A stretch of 64,000 bases of DNA from an uncultured Bacteroidales bacterium (GTDB lineage Bacteria; Bacteroidota; Bacteroidia; Bacteroidales; F082): NCBI GenBank assembly GCA_947303085.1, contig CAMYXP010000001.1, positions 620,001 to 684,000 on the forward strand, given 5' to 3'. Of the stretch, positions 26,939 to 35,842 are shown piece by piece. A model generated the notes under the pieces. That model saw only the letters and a list, made by a program, of their open reading frames with translations. It made no database searches and was not told where the DNA came from. Position numbers and translations under genes: made by a program. Numbering within the stretch: the first letter of the stretch is position 1; each line of letters starts with the position of its first letter.

Positions 26939-27016
26939 TAATCTGAAAAATCTTGTCGATAAGATGAGATTTTGATTTGTAAGGTATTGAAAATTAAAGA
27001 TTTAATAATTGTTTTT

Positions 27017-28579
27017 ATGAAATTATTGAAAAATTTTATCGTTGTTTTGATGGTGATGGCATTGGTGCCGTCGACAGTTTTTGCTCAAAATTCAAAGAAA
27101 AAAAGATGCGATAGCGAAGATTGCGTTTTTGAAATAATGAAAAAGCTGAATTCCGAAGATCAATTGGTGGTGGCTGATGCTAAGAAATCCCTCGATAGCC
27201 TTGCTGATTATGCACAATTTACGGGCGACAGCAATTCATGTGATGCTTTGAGAAATTCAATAATTCCTTTCATAATGAAGTTCCCTGACAGTGAAAATAA
27301 TGAGTTTCTGTTTTCACTTCTGCCCAAGGTTTGCAACAGCGATGATGCTATTGAAATCTTTGAACTCGTTGATAATGAGTCACTTGCGGATGCGGCCATA
27401 AGAACCATTGGCGATATTCAGGGTACCGATGCTATTATTGAAAAATATATTTATAGGAATAAAGAAGACTTGAAATACAAGGCTGCGCTAGCGTATGCCG
27501 TTGGAAAACAAGAGATTACTAGCTTGGAAAACGAGCTGATTTCATGGTTGAAAGATGCTGACGACCCGACAAAAATTGAGGTTTACAATGCACTTTTAAT
27601 AATAAGAACCAACGGAAAGACAACTAAAATAGTTGAAAAAGGCGCGAAAAAGCTATACAAAAGCAAGATTCCTGAAAATAAGATTGCCGGAATGCGGCTG
27701 ATAGCGGCTATGGATGGTGAAAAATGTATGTCGAAGCTTTATAAAGCATTGAATGACAATAACAAAAAGGTTCGTGTCGCAGCTTTGGACCTCATGAAAC
27801 CATATACCAATGATAAGGTTTGTGCAAAAGTGGTGAAGAAATGCAAGAAAAGCATAGCAATTATTGATGTGATAGATTGGCTTGGCGATATCAAAAACGA
27901 CACTCAGATGGAGTTCCTGATTAGCCAGCTTTCGGTTGAAAATCCGAAGGTCGTCGAGGCTACTATACGTGCCATTTTCAAGATCGACAACGCTGACGGC
28001 ATCAATGCGGTGAAGCCGATGTTTGGCAGTGATTATCAAGATGTTATCAAAGAATCAATGATGACTTATGAAGGCGATTACCGCGCTGTTTTGAACGATG
28101 TGATCAGAACCGGAGATGTCAAACAGAAATTAGCGGCATTGCAGATTATTGAAGGTCGTCCGAATGTCGGTTTATTTGTACGTGTAATAGAATTATTATA
28201 TATTGAAAATCAAGCGGTTAGAGATGAGGCGTATAAAGTGCTCAAAGATGTTGTAGTTGTCGCGAATGCTGAGATGTTGAGTGCTCTGCTTGAGAACTGC
28301 GACGAGAAGTATGTTGAACAGGTGCAGCTTGCGATCAGAAATGCGATGAAAACCGCCACCGTTGAGAAAAAAGACTTGTTCGCCTCTACGCTGAAGCATG
28401 TGAAACCTAATATCATGCCTCGTTTCTATAATGTCTTCGCATATTTCGGAACAGAATTGTGCGTTGATAAGCTTATTGACGCATATCAAAACGGCGATTA
28501 TAAATTTGAGGCTAAAGAAGCATTGCTTCTCGTTGAAAATGAGCAATTTGCAGAAAAAATAAAAAAGGTGTTGAAATAA
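27017..28579 (+). CDS. Exported HEAT-repeat protein
   Basis: 520 residues, starting at 27017 with a Sec signal peptide (MKLLKNFIVVLMVMALVPSTVFAQ). The track start at 26972 adds 15 residues that spoil the signal. The mature part is a run of short paired helices with HEAT-type spacing, for example NDNNKKVRVAALDLM, ENPKVVEATIRAIF and ENQAVRDEAYKVLKDV. Such solenoids bind other proteins; there is no catalytic motif. It is followed 13 bp later by the TlpA-like gene, so it may be a scaffold for envelope enzymes. Confidence 0.8.
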   Translation: MKLLKNFIVVLMVMALVPSTVFAQNSKKKRCDSEDCVFEIMKKLNSEDQLVVADAKKSLDSLADYAQFTGDSNSCDALRNSIIPFIMKFPDSENNEFLFSLLPKVCNSDDAIEIFELVDNESLADAAIRTIGDIQGTDAIIEKYIYRNKEDLKYKAALAYAVGKQEITSLENELISWLKDADDPTKIEVYNALLIIRTNGKTTKIVEKGAKKLYKSKIPENKIAGMRLIAAMDGEKCMSKLYKALNDNNKKVRVAALDLMKPYTNDKVCAKVVKKCKKSIAIIDVIDWLGDIKNDTQMEFLISQLSVENPKVVEATIRAIFKIDNADGINAVKPMFGSDYQDVIKESMMTYEGDYRAVLNDVIRTGDVKQKLAALQIIEGRPNVGLFVRVIELLYIENQAVRDEAYKVLKDVVVVANAEMLSALLENCDEKYVEQVQLAIRNAMKTATVEKKDLFASTLKHVKPNIMPRFYNVFAYFGTELCVDKLIDAYQNGDYKFEAKEALLLVENEQFAEKIKKVLK

Positions 28580-28592
28580 TCATCTGACTGCT

Positions 28593-29411
28593 ATGCGAAA
28601 AGTTAAATTGTTGATAATCATAGCGTTGTTGCTTTTGTCATGCTCGATGCGAGGGCAGACAAATGGCACTATGCTCGATAATATTGACTTTAACGACAAT
28701 AGTTTGATTGGCACCGACACTTTGAAAAACTCACTTTCGAGGTACATCACTTTGGTGGAGAATAACACCCAGATTCAGACCAAACAGGTGTATGCTTTGA
28801 TTTTGGCGACTGACAATATTTTGAGTCGCTGTGTGAGTTCGTATCCAATGTATAGATTTGTGTATCAATATCTTATATATGGATTTTCGGAGATGGGAGC
28901 TAATGCGGTGGTCGATTATATGGTTAGTTTGCCGTATCTCGAGTATCTCAATGCCGATGCAGGTCAGAGAAATGAGATGTTGCGCATCGCGGAAACTTAC
29001 CGTAGAGTGAAGATAGGTTCTAAAGCGCCTGATATTCAATCTGTTACGATAAATGGACAAGACTTTGATTTGTATGATGACGATGCCGATTACACAGTTG
29101 TACTGTTCTGGTCGTATTCTTGTTCGCATTGCAGAGATTTGATAAAGACTTTTCGATATTTTGTGAGGAAATATGACAATGTTACGCTTGTGACTGTCAA
29201 TGTTTCGGGTGATTTGAAGCAAGTGAAGCGACTGTTGAGACGTTCTCGTCTTTCAAAGCAAATCAACATCTGCGATGGCGATGGCTGGGAGTCGAAGATT
29301 GTTGATGATTACGCCATTGAGATGACACCGTCGATAATTTTGCTTGACAAGAAAAAGACTATTATTGCTAAACCATTGAGTATTAAAGAGATAGTAAGCT
29401 ATATTAAATAA
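28593..29411 (+). CDS. TlpA/thioredoxin-like lipoprotein
   Basis: 272 residues. A lipoprotein-like signal (MRKVKLLIIIALLLLSC) puts it in the periplasm or outer membrane. Residues about 30-140 are a helical N-terminal domain of the kind found before thioredoxin folds in Bacteroidetes. The thioredoxin fold follows, with GSKAPDIQSVTINGQDFDL, VVLFWSYSCSHCRDLI (redox CSHC) and the cis-Pro in MTPSIILLD. It probably reduces or isomerises disulfides of exported proteins. Its stop overlaps the next ATG (TAATG). Confidence 0.85.
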   Translation: MRKVKLLIIIALLLLSCSMRGQTNGTMLDNIDFNDNSLIGTDTLKNSLSRYITLVENNTQIQTKQVYALILATDNILSRCVSSYPMYRFVYQYLIYGFSEMGANAVVDYMVSLPYLEYLNADAGQRNEMLRIAETYRRVKIGSKAPDIQSVTINGQDFDLYDDDADYTVVLFWSYSCSHCRDLIKTFRYFVRKYDNVTLVTVNVSGDLKQVKRLLRRSRLSKQINICDGDGWESKIVDDYAIEMTPSIILLDKKKTIIAKPLSIKEIVSYIK

Positions 29412-32290
29412 TGAAAAAATTATATTTTTCGATTGTTGTTTTGTTGATTTGTTTTGTGGTCAAGGCTCAGACCGATGAGGATCGTTGGGTTGACTCTGTT
29501 TACAACTCGTTGACGATGGAGCAGCGTGTAGGGCAGCTTATAAACGTGAGGGCTAACTTGCCAAATAAGGCGTATTTCGTTGAGGTTCAAGAACTTATCG
29601 AGAAATATAACATCGGGGGCGTGACATTCTTCCGCACTGATGCCGAGCCTTTGCTGAGGCAGGTGAACCAGTGGCAGTCGTTGGCGCAGACGCCATTGAT
29701 GGTTGGCATCGACGGCGAGTGGGGCTTGGGAATGCGTCTCAACGACGGCATCTCATATCCGTATCAGATGACGCTTGGAGCCATTCAGAATCAACAACTT
29801 ATAGGCGAGATGGGAGCTCAGATCGCCGAACAATGCCGCCGTATCGGTATCAACATCGATTTTGCGCCTGACATCGACGTGAACAACGAGCCGAAAAACC
29901 CGGTCATCGGGATGCGTAGCTTCGGCGAGAACCCGAAAGCGGTGGCGGAACGCGGTACTCAGTACGCTCTCGGCCTTCAGAACAACGGCGTGCTACCTAC
30001 AATGAAGCATTTCCCAGGTCATGGCGACACGAAAAACGACTCGCACGAGACACTCCCGAAGGTGGATAAGAAGCTGAAAGAACTCAAAAAGACAGAATTC
30101 TATCCTTTCGAATACCTAATAAATAAAGGTGTTGCCGGCGCTATGGTGGGACATCTTTACATGCCGGCGATTGAACCTGTGAAAAACCTCTCGTCGTCGA
30201 TTTCGAAGAACGTGGTGACTGGACTTCTGAAAGATGAGATGGGCTTCGACGGCATCATTTTCAGCGACGCGATGGAGATGAAAGGCGCCTACCAGGGCAT
30301 ACATCCTGATGACGTCGGGCTGAGTGCGCTTTTGGCTGGCGTTGACGTGATACTTATGCCGATAAATCCGGAAAAAACCATTCAAAATATTGTAAATCAA
30401 TTGGATAACGTAGAGGTTGCAAAGAGGGTGGAGGAGAGCTGCAAGAAAGTTTTGAAGTATAAATACCGTCTCGGAATCGCTAAATATCAGGCGCAGTCAG
30501 AGATGTCGGTTGACAATGATTTACATCAGGCGAAATATTATAATTTGAGACAAAGGCTTTATAATGAGGCAGTTACGATGATAAGAAACAACAAAGAAGT
30601 GCTACCTCTGACGAAAGACGAGAAGATAGCGGTTGTTACAATCGGGACGACCGACAATGGGGCGAAACGTTTAGCTGGTGAAGGCTATGACGTGGAGTCG
30701 TTTGTCGTTGACAAAAATATTTCTAAGTCAGCTAAAGCAAAGATTATCAATGATTTAAAGAGATTCAAACTCGTTGTTGTCAATGTTCAAAACACTTCGA
30801 TTTATGCTACTAAAAATTTCGGAATAACCGATGAAACCGTTGATTTTGTTAAGACTTTAAGCAAAAACAACAATATCGTTTTCAACCTGTTTGCTTGTCC
30901 GTATGCCTTGAACAAATTCGATTTCAAGAAGTCGCCATTGGCTATCATTATTGGCTATGAAGACACGCAATGTGCAGTAAATGCTGTGGTTGACGTGATG
31001 GTTGGAAATATCAACCCGACAGGTAAGCTGCCTGTCACGATTAGCAGGAAATTCAAGATGGGCGATGGCTTGAGTTTTGAAGGCATGCTGACACCAGAAA
31101 CTTTGTCAGTGGAACTCATTGAAAATGAATATATTAGCAGGGTTGACTCAATAGCCTTGAATGGCATCGAGATTGGCGCTTATCCTGGATGTCAGATTTT
31201 GGCGATGAAAGACGGCAAAGTTATCTACGACAAGTGTTTCGGGCATTTCACTTACGACGGCGACCACGAGGTGCAGCCCGACGATGTTTACGATATCGCG
31301 TCGCTGACGAAGGTTTTTGCCACCACTTTTGCCATCATGAAGCTTTACGACAACGGCAAAATCAGTCTTGAAAGCAAGCTGAGCGATTATTTTCCATATC
31401 TGAAAAATACCGATAAAGGAGATGTAAAGTTGATAGAGATTATGACCCATCAGGCAGGGCTAACTGCTTGGATACCAATATATAAGAACACGATGAAGAA
31501 TGGCAAGCCCGATAATGATTTGTATAGAAAAAACATTGACGAGGATCATACTGTTCGTGTTGCGAAGGACATGTACATCTCGCAGGAATACAAGTTTGAC
31601 ATTGTCGGGACGGTGATTGGGTCGGAGACTTGTGAGAAGAAGTATAAATACAGCGATTTGGGCTTTTATTTCTTGCCGAAAATTGTGGAGATGGTGACGA
31701 ATATGCCGTTTGAGAGGTATCTGGAGGAGAATTTCTACAAGCCTCTGAATCTCAATCATATTTATTATAAACCATTGAGACACATTGAAATAGATAAGAT
31801 TGCCCCGACCGAAAACGATACCTGTTTCAGGATGCAGCTGTTGCGGGGCGATGTTCACGACCAGGCTGCCGCATTGATGGGCGGTGTGGCTGGTCATGCC
31901 GGACTCTTCGCCAACGCGCGCGACCTCGCCGTGATGATGCAGCTGCTTCTGGATGAGGGATATGTCAACAACAGGCAGTTTTTGTCGAGCTACACGATTA
32001 AAAAATTCACGTCGGCACCGTTCAAAGACAATATGAACCGTCGCGGCATAGGCTTCGACAAGCCTGAAGTCGACCCGACGGTGCCTTATTACACGCCGGC
32101 GAAACAGTCGTCGATGAAGAGCTTCGGACATACAGGATTTACTGGCACTTTCGCATGGGCCGACCCTGAAAACGGTCTCATCGTCATATTCCTGTCGAAC
32201 AGGGTTTACCCTGATGCGAGTAATAACAAGCTGTCGCAAAACAACATCAGAACTGAGATACATGAAATGTTTTATGAGGCAGTGAAATAG
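29411..32290 (+). CDS. GH3 beta-N-acetylhexosaminidase fused to a beta-lactamase-like serine hydrolase
   Basis: 959 residues with a signal peptide (MKKLYFSIVVLLICFVVKAQ). Residues about 25-350 are a GH3 domain with the NagZ hallmark KHFPGHGDTKNDSHETLP, containing the His/Asp dyad, and the nucleophile Asp in GIIFSDAMEMKGA. A middle GH3 C-like domain (about 380-560) follows. The last 390 residues are a class C beta-lactamase/D,D-peptidase fold with SLTK (SxxK) in DIASLTKVFATT, YSDLGFYFL as the YxN-like motif and HTGFTGT near the end. The fusion is known in Bacteroidetes and points to cell-wall turnover: the first half would cut GlcNAc-MurNAc and the second may act on peptide or ester bonds. Confidence 0.92.
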   Translation: MKKLYFSIVVLLICFVVKAQTDEDRWVDSVYNSLTMEQRVGQLINVRANLPNKAYFVEVQELIEKYNIGGVTFFRTDAEPLLRQVNQWQSLAQTPLMVGIDGEWGLGMRLNDGISYPYQMTLGAIQNQQLIGEMGAQIAEQCRRIGINIDFAPDIDVNNEPKNPVIGMRSFGENPKAVAERGTQYALGLQNNGVLPTMKHFPGHGDTKNDSHETLPKVDKKLKELKKTEFYPFEYLINKGVAGAMVGHLYMPAIEPVKNLSSSISKNVVTGLLKDEMGFDGIIFSDAMEMKGAYQGIHPDDVGLSALLAGVDVILMPINPEKTIQNIVNQLDNVEVAKRVEESCKKVLKYKYRLGIAKYQAQSEMSVDNDLHQAKYYNLRQRLYNEAVTMIRNNKEVLPLTKDEKIAVVTIGTTDNGAKRLAGEGYDVESFVVDKNISKSAKAKIINDLKRFKLVVVNVQNTSIYATKNFGITDETVDFVKTLSKNNNIVFNLFACPYALNKFDFKKSPLAIIIGYEDTQCAVNAVVDVMVGNINPTGKLPVTISRKFKMGDGLSFEGMLTPETLSVELIENEYISRVDSIALNGIEIGAYPGCQILAMKDGKVIYDKCFGHFTYDGDHEVQPDDVYDIASLTKVFATTFAIMKLYDNGKISLESKLSDYFPYLKNTDKGDVKLIEIMTHQAGLTAWIPIYKNTMKNGKPDNDLYRKNIDEDHTVRVAKDMYISQEYKFDIVGTVIGSETCEKKYKYSDLGFYFLPKIVEMVTNMPFERYLEENFYKPLNLNHIYYKPLRHIEIDKIAPTENDTCFRMQLLRGDVHDQAAALMGGVAGHAGLFANARDLAVMMQLLLDEGYVNNRQFLSSYTIKKFTSAPFKDNMNRRGIGFDKPEVDPTVPYYTPAKQSSMKSFGHTGFTGTFAWADPENGLIVIFLSNRVYPDASNNKLSQNNIRTEIHEMFYEAVK

Positions 32291-32344
32291 TTGAGAGTTT
32301 AGAGTGTAGAGTTTAGAGTAGTTTTGAAGTTTATAGTGGAAAGT
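32290..32344 (-). repeat. 55-bp dispersed repeat, copy 1
   Basis: About 50 of 55 bases match 62166-62220 when one copy is reverse-complemented. Composed of CTCTAAACTCTACA-like short periods. It lies directly downstream of the GH3 fusion gene. Confidence 0.8.
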
Positions 32345-32379
32345 ATTAAGTTTTTTGGCGAGAATATAGATATTTTATT

Positions 32380-32387
32380 TAATTTTG
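32380..32387 (+). promoter_or_regulatory. TAnnTTTG -7 element for murL-murD2
   Basis: TAATTTTG, 17 nt before the murL ATG. Confidence 0.6.
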
Positions 32388-32404
32388 TAAGTCATTAAAA
32401 AACT

Positions 32405-33763
32405 ATGTCAAATCAGGCGAAATATGATTCTCTGAGAGAGCAATTTGATTCTTTCATCTTCCAGAATTACCATTATTCTGTCGAAAACGGGGACTTTTTT
32501 GCCAGTTTTGACTTTGTTTTATCCCCAGAAAACACCTTTCATCCTTGTTTCCGCATACCTGCTCGCAGTTTTTATCACTGGGATTCGATCCCGAAGCCCC
32601 TTCTCGACAATCTCGTCTTCCACATCGGAATGATTGAGCTTATCAGCTATTGGAAAATAGCTTGTCCGAAAAAGGTGATAATCAAGCCTTTTGCATTGGA
32701 TGAGGAACAGATTCGCTGGTGGAAGAAATTGTATTTCAACGGGTTAGGGGAATTTTTCTATGTCAATGGGATTGAGACGAGTATTGATGAGTTTATGGAA
32801 CTCGTTAATGATGATGAGGTTCCTCGCTGTACTCGGTATGACAGCGCTTTCAAACTGACGGAGCAGACATTGATTCCAGTTGGCGGAGGCAAAGACTCTG
32901 TCGTTACCCTTGAAATGTTGAAAAACCGTGTTCCTGCTATCCCATTGATTATCAACCCTCGAGGAGCCACAAACGAATGTGTGGCGGCGGCTGGGTTTAC
33001 GGAGGAACAGACAGCCATCATCAAGCGCACACTCGACCCTACGATGTTGAAAATGAACGCCGAAGGCTATCTCAACGGGCATACTCCGTTCTCGGCAATG
33101 CTGGCGTTTTATACCATTTTAATAGGTTTTGCGACGAAATCGAAATACATCGCGCTGTCGAACGAGTCGTCGGCCAACGAACCAACGGTGCCTGACACTG
33201 AAATCAACCATCAGTACAGCAAGTCGGTGGCTTTTGAAAATGATTTCAGACATTATGTGACTAAATACATAAACGCTGATATTCAATACTTTAGCTTCTT
33301 GCGACCGCTGAATGAACTTCAGATCGCAAAATTATTCAGTCGTGCCAAGGCATACCGCAAAGTGTTCAAGAGCTGCAATGCAGGCTCGAAGACCGACTCG
33401 TGGTGCGGCAGATGTCCGAAATGTCTGTTCACTTGGCTGGCGTTGTCGCCGTTCATCTCGAGATCTGAACTGACCGACATCTTTGGCAAAGACTTATTGA
33501 GTGACAATAACTTACGTCCGATTCTCGACCAACTTGACGGCTCCGTTGAGGTGAAGCCGTTTGAGTGCGTCGGTACAGTGGGTGAAGTAAGAGCCTGTGT
33601 CAACAAAATCCTGCAAACCGATGATAATCTGAAAGATACGATACTTGAAGGCGTCGCGCAAACCGACGACTTAACCGTTGAGGATTACGTGGCGCAGTTC
33701 GACGACGGCAACAATCTGCCTGAATCGTTCAAAAACATCTTGAAGGAGGGCTTGAATGCTTAG
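32405..33763 (+). CDS. murL: MurL-like UDP-MurNAc-L-Ala-L-Glu epimerase
   Basis: 452 residues. The PP-loop-like LIPVGGGKDSVVTLEML (about 158), NPRGATNECV, ALSNESSANEPTVPDTEINHQYSKS and a cysteine cluster WCGRCPKCLFTWLALSPF are the features of the MurL family. MurL was shown in Xanthomonas to invert the terminal L-Glu of UDP-MurNAc-L-Ala-L-Glu to D-Glu with ATP. It overlaps by 8 bp a MurD-type ligase, as in the known MurD2-MurL pairs; this context is what makes the call firm. Confidence 0.87.
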   Translation: MSNQAKYDSLREQFDSFIFQNYHYSVENGDFFASFDFVLSPENTFHPCFRIPARSFYHWDSIPKPLLDNLVFHIGMIELISYWKIACPKKVIIKPFALDEEQIRWWKKLYFNGLGEFFYVNGIETSIDEFMELVNDDEVPRCTRYDSAFKLTEQTLIPVGGGKDSVVTLEMLKNRVPAIPLIINPRGATNECVAAAGFTEEQTAIIKRTLDPTMLKMNAEGYLNGHTPFSAMLAFYTILIGFATKSKYIALSNESSANEPTVPDTEINHQYSKSVAFENDFRHYVTKYINADIQYFSFLRPLNELQIAKLFSRAKAYRKVFKSCNAGSKTDSWCGRCPKCLFTWLALSPFISRSELTDIFGKDLLSDNNLRPILDQLDGSVEVKPFECVGTVGEVRACVNKILQTDDNLKDTILEGVAQTDDLTVEDYVAQFDDGNNLPESFKNILKEGLNA

Positions 33764-35036
33764 CATCAACACCATATTCAAACGCCTGCGCGGCAAACGC
33801 ATCCTGATTCTCGGATTCGGACGCGAGGGCAAGTCGTCGCTGGCGTTTATCCAAAAGTTTCTGCCTCATGCCATCGTTGGCATAGCCGATAAAAACGAGT
33901 CGGCTTTTAAGGATTTAAAAACTGATGCTAAATTATACTTCGGTGACAACTACTTCGATGCCGTCAACGATTACGACATTGTTCTTAAAACTCCTGGTAT
34001 CTCGTTGAAAGACAAAGATATAGACCTCTCAAAGATAACATCGCAAACTGATTTGTTTCTTGAGGAGTTTCATAATCAGATAATAGGAATCACAGGCACC
34101 AAGGGCAAATCGACTACTTCCACCTTGATTTACCATCTTCTGAAAGAGTCGGGAAAAGACGCGATTTTGGCTGGAAACATTGGTATTCCGATATTTGATA
34201 TCATTGAGAAAATCAACACAAACACCATAATAGTTTTTGAACTTTCGGCGCATCAGCTGCAGTTTATCCATCGCAGCCCGCACATCGGCATATTGCTCAA
34301 TGTCTTTGAGGAACATCTCGATCATTTTGGCACTTTTGAGGCTTATCGCGATGCTAAGTTGAACATTATCAGAAAGATGGGGGATGTGGACTGGGCTGTC
34401 ACCAACGACGAGTTCTGCTACGAAGCGGATCAGATGATGGTGCGTTCGCTTAATTATCAGTACTACGATTTTGGTGTCAATTGGGATGAGATTCCATTGA
34501 AAGGCGACCATAACCGATTGAATGTCAAAGCGGCGCTATGCGCTATCTATGCTTTCGGCATCCCGGTCGACGAGGTTTTGCCGCATCTTTACACCTTCCA
34601 GCCGCTCGAACATCGTCAGGAGCTGGTTGGTACTTTCGGCGGAGTGACGTTCTACAACGATAGTATTTCCACTATCCCACAGGCGGCTATCGCGGCGATG
34701 CAGACCATAAAAAACGTGACGTTTCTGCTTCTCGGCGGCTTCGATCGTGAGATAGACTATACACCTTTAATCGATTATCTTACAAAGCATCCTGTCAAGC
34801 ACATTTTATATACCGGCAAGGCTGGAAATCGAATGTTTGAGATGTTGCAAAAAGCTGGTTATCAAGGAGATATAAAAAATTTCAAAGACCTCAACGAAGC
34901 CTTTGAAATTCTTAAAAGTTTATCAAAACCCGGCGATGTGTGCCTGCTTTCGCCTGCCGCCGCCAGTTACGATCAGTACCGTAATTTCGAAGAACGCGGA
35001 CGTCTCTTCAAGAAGCTGGCGACTGATTTCTCCTGA
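33756..35036 (+). CDS. murD2: MurD2-like UDP-MurNAc-L-Ala--L-Glu ligase
   Basis: 426 residues of the Mur ligase fold: N-terminal Rossmann domain (ILILGFGREGKSS), ATPase domain with GITGTKGKSTTSTLI, ELSAHQLQFIHRSPHIGILLN, EEHLDHFGTFEAY, and a C-terminal domain (LGGFDREIDYTPL, SPAAASYDQY). It resembles MurD, but the neighbouring MurL indicates that it adds L-Glu instead of D-Glu, as the Xanthomonas MurD2 does. The gene ends 64 bp inside the convergent lipoprotein gene. A normal MurD with its own MurI would be the alternative reading; neither is in the window. Confidence 0.85.
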   Translation: MLSINTIFKRLRGKRILILGFGREGKSSLAFIQKFLPHAIVGIADKNESAFKDLKTDAKLYFGDNYFDAVNDYDIVLKTPGISLKDKDIDLSKITSQTDLFLEEFHNQIIGITGTKGKSTTSTLIYHLLKESGKDAILAGNIGIPIFDIIEKINTNTIIVFELSAHQLQFIHRSPHIGILLNVFEEHLDHFGTFEAYRDAKLNIIRKMGDVDWAVTNDEFCYEADQMMVRSLNYQYYDFGVNWDEIPLKGDHNRLNVKAALCAIYAFGIPVDEVLPHLYTFQPLEHRQELVGTFGGVTFYNDSISTIPQAAIAAMQTIKNVTFLLLGGFDREIDYTPLIDYLTKHPVKHILYTGKAGNRMFEMLQKAGYQGDIKNFKDLNEAFEILKSLSKPGDVCLLSPAAASYDQYRNFEERGRLFKKLATDFS

Positions 35037-35737
35037 CTTGCGCTGATGTAGAACAGGCAGAACTCATCCCATTGATTATGCGATGCGAATTTTCCGCAAA
35101 TAATGTCGTCGTCGATGATGTTTCTGTAAACCGACAAGGTGTCGCCGTAAATTGAATCCAACACGAAATTAGCCTCAAGATACTTGTCAAGCATATATTC
35201 AACATTTGGTCGGATGTAGACATCGGCTTCGATGTAAGCGCCGTTGTGGAAGAAGAAATCCATCTCGCCGCAGGCATACGAATAGCCTTTTGTCCTTGTA
35301 TATCGGTAAACCAAAAATGTGTCGACAATTGCCGATTGGTAAGGTTTTCCGTAGAGTTTCCTGATTCGGCTGGTTCCGCATCCGAATTCAAATGTAGGCT
35401 CAATGAAAAGGTCAACTTTCACGTCGACGGTCTTCTTTTCATAGCCATTGTCGAGTTTTAATCTGGCTTCGCCTACGTTTTTGCCATGGATTTTTCCTGC
35501 GCTTGATACGGTTATCACATCAATTGAATCAGGATTTATCGCAGTGTAAGTTATGTCATAATCCGATGTGACATCAATTTGACGGTCAAAATAGTTTGTT
35601 TGACCGCATAATGCCATCACGATAGGGTCGGAGTCATTGTAATTCAATGAGGTAGACTTGTCGTCTGACGCGCTTTTTTTCTTGCATCCGATAGCTAAAA
35701 CAGCTAAAATAATTGAGAAAAATAATACCTTTTTCAT
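34973..35737 (-). CDS. Lipoprotein with a BIG2-like Ig domain, function unknown
   Basis: 254 residues with lipoprotein signal MKKVLFFSIILAVLAIGC followed by KKKSASDDKS. Residues about 40-110 look like a bacterial Ig-like (BIG2) domain: TAINPDSIDVITVSSAGKIHGKNVGEA. The rest has no motif I recognise. It was probably anchored at the periplasmic face or surface. Its 3' end overlaps the murD2 coding region by 64 bp on the other strand, one of the longer convergent overlaps here. Confidence 0.78.
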   Translation of the reverse strand: MKKVLFFSIILAVLAIGCKKKSASDDKSTSLNYNDSDPIVMALCGQTNYFDRQIDVTSDYDITYTAINPDSIDVITVSSAGKIHGKNVGEARLKLDNGYEKKTVDVKVDLFIEPTFEFGCGTSRIRKLYGKPYQSAIVDTFLVYRYTRTKGYSYACGEMDFFFHNGAYIEADVYIRPNVEYMLDKYLEANFVLDSIYGDTLSVYRNIIDDDIICGKFASHNQWDEFCLFYISASQEKSVASFLKRRPRSSKLRY

Positions 35738-35756
35738 CTTTTGAATTTTTATGATG

Positions 35757-35764
35757 CAAAATTA
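35757..35764 (-). promoter_or_regulatory. TAnnTTTG -7 element for the BIG2-like lipoprotein
   Basis: Minus-strand TAATTTTG followed by C, 19 nt before the ATG; divergent from the gcvP promoter. Confidence 0.55.
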
Positions 35765-35796
35765 TAAAAAATTTTCGAAAATTGAATAAAAAAACA

Positions 35797-35804
35797 TAAA
35801 TTTG
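35797..35804 (+). promoter_or_regulatory. TAnnTTTG -7 element for gcvP
   Basis: TAAATTTG followed by C. It places the transcript start at about 35810 and rules out the TTG at 35810 as the start codon; the ATG at 35843 fits. Confidence 0.65.
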
Positions 35805-35842
35805 CACGTTTGGAAATAAATAACAAATCAAAATATAACTCT

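Noticed and set aside
31460-32263. 267-residue minus-strand ORF
   Set aside because: Antisense to the serine hydrolase part of the GH3 fusion; no motif.
35738-35842. Glycine riboswitch before gcvP
   Set aside because: The leader after the promoter is only about 30 nt, too short for the aptamer.
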